From assembly GCA_050948905.1 (NCBI GenBank), contig JBMNES010000001.1, forward strand, positions 1,426,001 to 1,490,000: 64,000 nt of DNA, in the 5' to 3' direction. Below the pieces are notes generated by a model, which had not been told where the DNA came from, did not search any database, and was given only the letters and a program-made list of their open reading frames with translations. This DNA is from DTKD01 sp050948905 (GTDB lineage Bacteria; Armatimonadota; UBA5829). Shown here in pieces: positions 61,063 through 64,000 of this stretch. The first letter of the stretch is position 1, and each line of letters begins with the position of its first letter. The position numbers and the translations under genes are program-made.

Positions 61063-61208
61063 GATGGGTGGCGAACTCCGAATTGCTACCCTAATAACCT
61101 ATAGATGGGTGGTGATCTCCGAATCGCTGCCCCGAAAAAGAGACGGGTAGCGGTCTCCGAATCGCTGCTCCAAAAAGAGATGGGTGGCGATCTCCGAATC
61201 GCCACCCT
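61063..61208. repeat. Four tandem CGATCTCCGAATCG stem-loops
   Basis: Copies begin at about 61064, 61104, 61143 and 61179, spaced 36-40 bp. The last is perfect (GGGTGGCGAT-CTCCGA-ATCGCCACCC); the others are decayed to different extents. They fill the topA-trmFO gap and end 21 bp before the trmFO start. Confidence 0.88.
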
Positions 61209-61228
61209 AATACCCATATACTGTAACT

Positions 61229-62542
61229 ATGACCAATCACATACTGGTAATCGGCGGCGGGCTTGCTGGATGCGAGGCCGCCTTTCAAATAGCGCAGCGT
61301 GGGCTGCGGGTGCGATTATATGAGATGCGGCCGCAGGTCATGACTCCGGCTCACAGGTCCGGTAAACTCGCCGAACTGGTATGTTCCAGCTCTCTTAAAT
61401 CCGACTCCCCGACCACTGCGCACGGGCTGTTAAAGCAGGAGATGCGTGCATTGGGTTCGATCGTGCTGCAATGCGCCTCGAAAGCGGCGGTGCCAGGCGG
61501 GGATGCTTTATGTGTCGACCGGGAGGCCTTTGCGGATCACGTTACCGAGGCGATGACATCTCATCCGTTAATCGAGGTAATCAGGGAGGAAGCGGCCGTT
61601 ATTCCGCCGCATCGCCCTTGCGTGATAGCCACAGGCCCGCTTACTTCTCCTGCTTTGTGCGACGATATAATCAAACTGACCGGCGCCAGACACCTGCATT
61701 TCTTCGACGCGATAGCCCCTTCGATAGAATCCGACAGCATCGATTATGACAAGGTATTCAGGCAATCCCGCTATGATAAAGGCGAGGCTGCGTATCTCAA
61801 CTGTCCGATGACACGTGAAGAGTATGAGGCGTTCATTGATGCCCTGTTAGAAGCGAAAATCGCCAATCTGCACCTCGAAGTGGAAAAGGACACGAGTTAC
61901 TTCGAGGGCTGTCTGCCGATTGAGGAGATCGCGCGGCGGGGCAGGGAGACTCCTGCTTACGGCACAATGAAACCCGTCGGCCTCACCGACCCACACACAG
62001 GCCGCCGTCCTTATGCGGTGGTTCAACTGCGGCAGGAAAACGCAGAGGGCAGCGTATACGGTCTTGTCGGTTTTCAGACTCAGCTTCGCCATTCGGAGCA
62101 GGATCGCGTCTTTCGGATGATCCCTGGCCTTCAGCACGCCCAATTCGTCAGATACGGTGCAGTGCATCGCAACACATATATCGACTCGCCAAATATTCTG
62201 AACGCCACACTCCGCGTCAAGTCCTCAGACGAAGCTCTCTTCTTTGCAGGCCAACTGACCGGGGTGGAGGGCTATATGGAGTCAGCAGCCTCCGGTATAA
62301 TCGCAGGAATCAACGCGGCCAAAGTTGCTTTGAACGAGCCGCCTGTAACCCTGCCGAAACAGACAATGATCGGCGCCTTGTTAGATTACATCGCCAACTG
62401 CCCTATCGACGATTTTCAACCGATGAACTCCAACTTCGGCATCCTCCCGGAAATCACCGAAAAGCACCCAAAGAAAATGCGCAAACAACTAAAAGCAAGC
62501 CGGGCACAGAAGGCGATGGAGGAGTTCCTGCGCGCCACGTAG
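61229..62542 (+). CDS. trmFO: Methylenetetrahydrofolate--tRNA-(uracil-5-)-methyltransferase TrmFO
   Basis: 437 residues. N-terminal FAD-binding motif VIGGGLAGCEAAFQIAQRG, then the family sequences YEMRPQVMTPAH, LAELVCSSSLKSD and GLLKQEMRALGS. Later come YLNCPMTREEYEAFI, FEGCLPIEEIARRGRETPAY, PVGLTDPHTGRRPYAVVQLR and FFAGQLTGVEGYMESAASG. It methylates U54 in the T-loop of tRNAs using methylene-tetrahydrofolate and FADH2. Start ATG 61229 gives the complete Rossmann motif. Repeats surround it on both sides. Confidence 0.96.
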   Translation: MTNHILVIGGGLAGCEAAFQIAQRGLRVRLYEMRPQVMTPAHRSGKLAELVCSSSLKSDSPTTAHGLLKQEMRALGSIVLQCASKAAVPGGDALCVDREAFADHVTEAMTSHPLIEVIREEAAVIPPHRPCVIATGPLTSPALCDDIIKLTGARHLHFFDAIAPSIESDSIDYDKVFRQSRYDKGEAAYLNCPMTREEYEAFIDALLEAKIANLHLEVEKDTSYFEGCLPIEEIARRGRETPAYGTMKPVGLTDPHTGRRPYAVVQLRQENAEGSVYGLVGFQTQLRHSEQDRVFRMIPGLQHAQFVRYGAVHRNTYIDSPNILNATLRVKSSDEALFFAGQLTGVEGYMESAASGIIAGINAAKVALNEPPVTLPKQTMIGALLDYIANCPIDDFQPMNSNFGILPEITEKHPKKMRKQLKASRAQKAMEEFLRAT

Positions 62543-62550
62543 TCGCGTTT

Positions 62551-63157
62551 TCGCGTTTCTCGTTTCCTCGTCATTTCGAACCTCGCCCCATTTGTCATTT
62601 CGAATGTGGCCCCGTTTGTCATTTCGAACCTCCCCCATTTGTCATTTCGAACGAAGTGAGAAATCTGCTTTTTTCGAGGTTCGAGGTTAGAAATCCGAAG
62701 TTCGATTCGGCATTTTCGGTCATCCTACGCCGTCTAATATAGATAGGTGGCAATCTCCGCTTCTTCGAGGTCCAATGTCCGAAGTCTGAAGTCCGATCAG
62801 GTATATTACGACACCATATCGTTTTTTCTGGATTTCGCTCTTTTCGCGTTTCTCGTTTCCTCGTCATTTCGAACCTCGCCCCATTTGTCATTTCGAATGT
62901 GGCCCCGTTTGTCATTTCGAACCTCCCCCATTTGTCATTTCGAACGAAGTGAGAAATCTGCTTTTTTCGAGGTTCGAGGTTAGAAATCCGAAGTTCGATT
63001 CGGCATTTTCGGTCATCCTACGCCGTCTAATATAGATAGGTGGCAATCTCCGCTTCTTCGAGGTCCAATGTCCGAAGTCTGAAGTCCGATCAGGTATATT
63101 ACGACACCATATCGTTTTTTCTGGATTTCGCTCTTTTCGCGTTTTCGCGTTTCTACC
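62551..63157. repeat. Exact 293-bp tandem duplication of a repeat mosaic
   Basis: The segment from about 62552 to 62844 is repeated from about 62845 to 63137 with no difference that I can find. Each unit contains several GTCATTTCGAAC-type elements, GAACGAAGTGAGAAATCTGC, TTCGAGGTTCGAGGTTAGAA, TCCGAAGTTCGA, GATAGGTGGCAATCTCCGC and a TTTCGCG tract. No gene is seen between 62543 and 63162. Confidence 0.93.
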
Positions 63158-63162
63158 TCCCC

Positions 63163-63831
63163 CTACATATCCACACCATTAATCACCAGCTTAAACTTAT
63201 AGCCAAAATAGTCTGCGGCGCGTCTGCAGATTAGCATTCGAGAGAGGAAGATCTCGAAATACTCCATCACGGAGGCGGACTTTTCGTCGGTGGTCAGCTC
63301 GAGGTTGATGCTCTTATTCTCCGTGTCCACTCGCAGATTCGAGCGCTGCACGGAGTAGTTCACACGGTCGTGGATATCGAAAGTCAGCGGGTTCTGGTTT
63401 TGCACACGGGAATGGTGCACGTCAGACTTATCGGCGAGTATCAAAGCGGCGGATATCGCGCTAACCGGGGAGCCTATTTCCTCCTCGTGGTTGCCGATAG
63501 CCGCGATTATCAACGCTATCTCCGAGGCGGGCATCCCCATCTCATTTAACAGCATAAAGGCCATAATTGCTGCGGAATCTGTGTGACCCTGCCTGCTTAC
63601 GGCGTTGCCTATATCGTGCAGATATCCGGCTATAGCGGCCAACTCCGCTTCTCTCGGCCCCTGGCCCAGGCCCGCCATAATGCTGTGCGCGGTTTCGGCC
63701 ACTATGCCCGCGTGTCTGAAGCCGTGTTCGGTATAACCCAGCGCGTTCATTTGATTATTCGCCGCTTCCATATAGGTTTTTATCTTAGGGTTGCGACGAA
63801 CGATGTCCAGGGTGATTTTTCCCGTCTGCAT
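63163..63831 (-). CDS. HD-domain phosphohydrolase
   Basis: 222 residues. The HD motif is spread as GFRHAGIVAE, IAGYLHDIGNAVSRQGH and IAAIGNHEEEIG, with a further Asp in LILADKSDVHHSRV, giving the metal-binding set of this superfamily. The C-terminal 80 residues are beta-rich and unassigned. Likely a cytoplasmic phosphohydrolase acting on a nucleotide or phosphate ester; substrate unknown. It may follow the truncated gene at the window edge on the same strand, 35 bp away. Confidence 0.85.
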   Translation of the reverse strand: MQTGKITLDIVRRNPKIKTYMEAANNQMNALGYTEHGFRHAGIVAETAHSIMAGLGQGPREAELAAIAGYLHDIGNAVSRQGHTDSAAIMAFMLLNEMGMPASEIALIIAAIGNHEEEIGSPVSAISAALILADKSDVHHSRVQNQNPLTFDIHDRVNYSVQRSNLRVDTENKSINLELTTDEKSASVMEYFEIFLSRMLICRRAADYFGYKFKLVINGVDM

Positions 63832-63866
63832 ATGGTGTCAATTGCTCTACCGGGCAATTATCCTCC

Positions 63867-64000
63867 TTACTCATCACAGCCGATTTCGACGCGTTTTCGT
63901 GCCTGGCGACCTACTTCAGATCGCGGCAGTTCATCGTGAACAGCAGCCTTATGCTTGCGATACTTCGCCAAAAACTCCTTGCGGAACTCCAGCAATCGAC
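63867..64000 (-). CDS. C-terminal end of a gene running off the window
   Basis: One minus-strand frame is open from the window edge to TAA at 63867-63869 and reads RLLEFRKEFLAKYRKHKAAV then HDELPRSEVGRQARKRVEIG. Only 43 codons are visible; the other two frames have early stops or odd composition. Lys/Arg-rich end, family unknown. A hairpin AATTGC/GCAATT follows it. Confidence 0.4.
   Translation of the reverse strand, partial: RLLEFRKEFLAKYRKHKAAVHDELPRSEVGRQARKRVEIGCDE

Overview
The window reads as a chromosomal segment of a diderm, probably free-living bacterium with moderate GC. Two-membrane architecture is shown by a complete RND/adaptor/TolC efflux operon, and surface biology by four PEP-CTERM proteins. 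Copper-amine-oxidase-N, LysM/G5, DUF4091 and DUF6785-type proteins, a long pyrophosphate-type phosphofructokinase and a topA-trmFO pair together suggest an Armatimonadota-like lineage. That placement is an inference from gene content; there is no rRNA or ribosomal protein gene here. No prophage, integrase, transposase or CRISPR array is visible.

Layout. 1-5.5 kb: leftward carbohydrate genes (Gfo/Idh/MocA oxidoreductase, a sulfatase-fold hydrolase with Thr at the formylglycine position, a sugar-phosphate isomerase-like TIM barrel, a GH84-like glycosidase). 5.6-10.9 kb: three rightward secreted proteins sharing one unrecognised domain, two with PEP-CTERM tails and one with SdrB/DUF11-type repeats. 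11-17.5 kb: a DUF6785-like membrane protein, a repeat block, a Tyr/Pro-rich secreted protein and a 13-haem cytochrome fused to a cytochrome b-like membrane domain. 17.8-26 kb: thioredoxin-like/pdxA/glycosyltransferase operon, DUF2795-small ORF-nfi cluster, fasciclin protein, two tandem DUF4091 proteins. 26-33.6 kb: Clp1-like kinase plus histidine phosphatase, PPi-PFK, tRNA-Val, an ECF sigma/anti-sigma pair with a secreted third gene, and an EEP-family hydrolase. 34-39.4 kb: argJ with a FecCD permease, a degenerate receiver protein, a LysM-G5 protein, tRNA-Glu.

39.6-45.7 kb is the most unusual stretch. A 1043-residue secreted protein, a DNRLRE-like PEP-CTERM protein and a HAF-repeat PEP-CTERM protein lie among the wreckage of a local duplication. 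The PEP-CTERM tail plus about 170 bp of downstream DNA is present twice, a fragment of a second copy of the large gene's 3' end survives, and a PD-(D/E)XK-like nuclease gene is present once as a frameshifted pseudogene and once as a 24-codon stub. 45.7-64 kb: FmdE-like protein, recQ, a second ECF sigma/anti-sigma/RseB-like module, a metal-type RND efflux operon behind a palindromic operator-like site, topA, trmFO and an HD-domain protein.

Intergenic spaces are filled with a mosaic of short repeats: two families of stem-loops whose arms vary in a compensatory way, a GGGCCGG/CCGGCCC hairpin, a GTCATTTCGAGC element, a heptamer tract and a TTTCGCG-rich element. They occur singly, in tandem blocks, and once as an apparently exact 293-bp duplication. 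Many open frames over these blocks are artefacts of the repeats. The strongest candidates for undescribed biology are the shared-domain surface protein trio, the duplicated PEP-CTERM tail cassette, and the covarying repeat mosaic.
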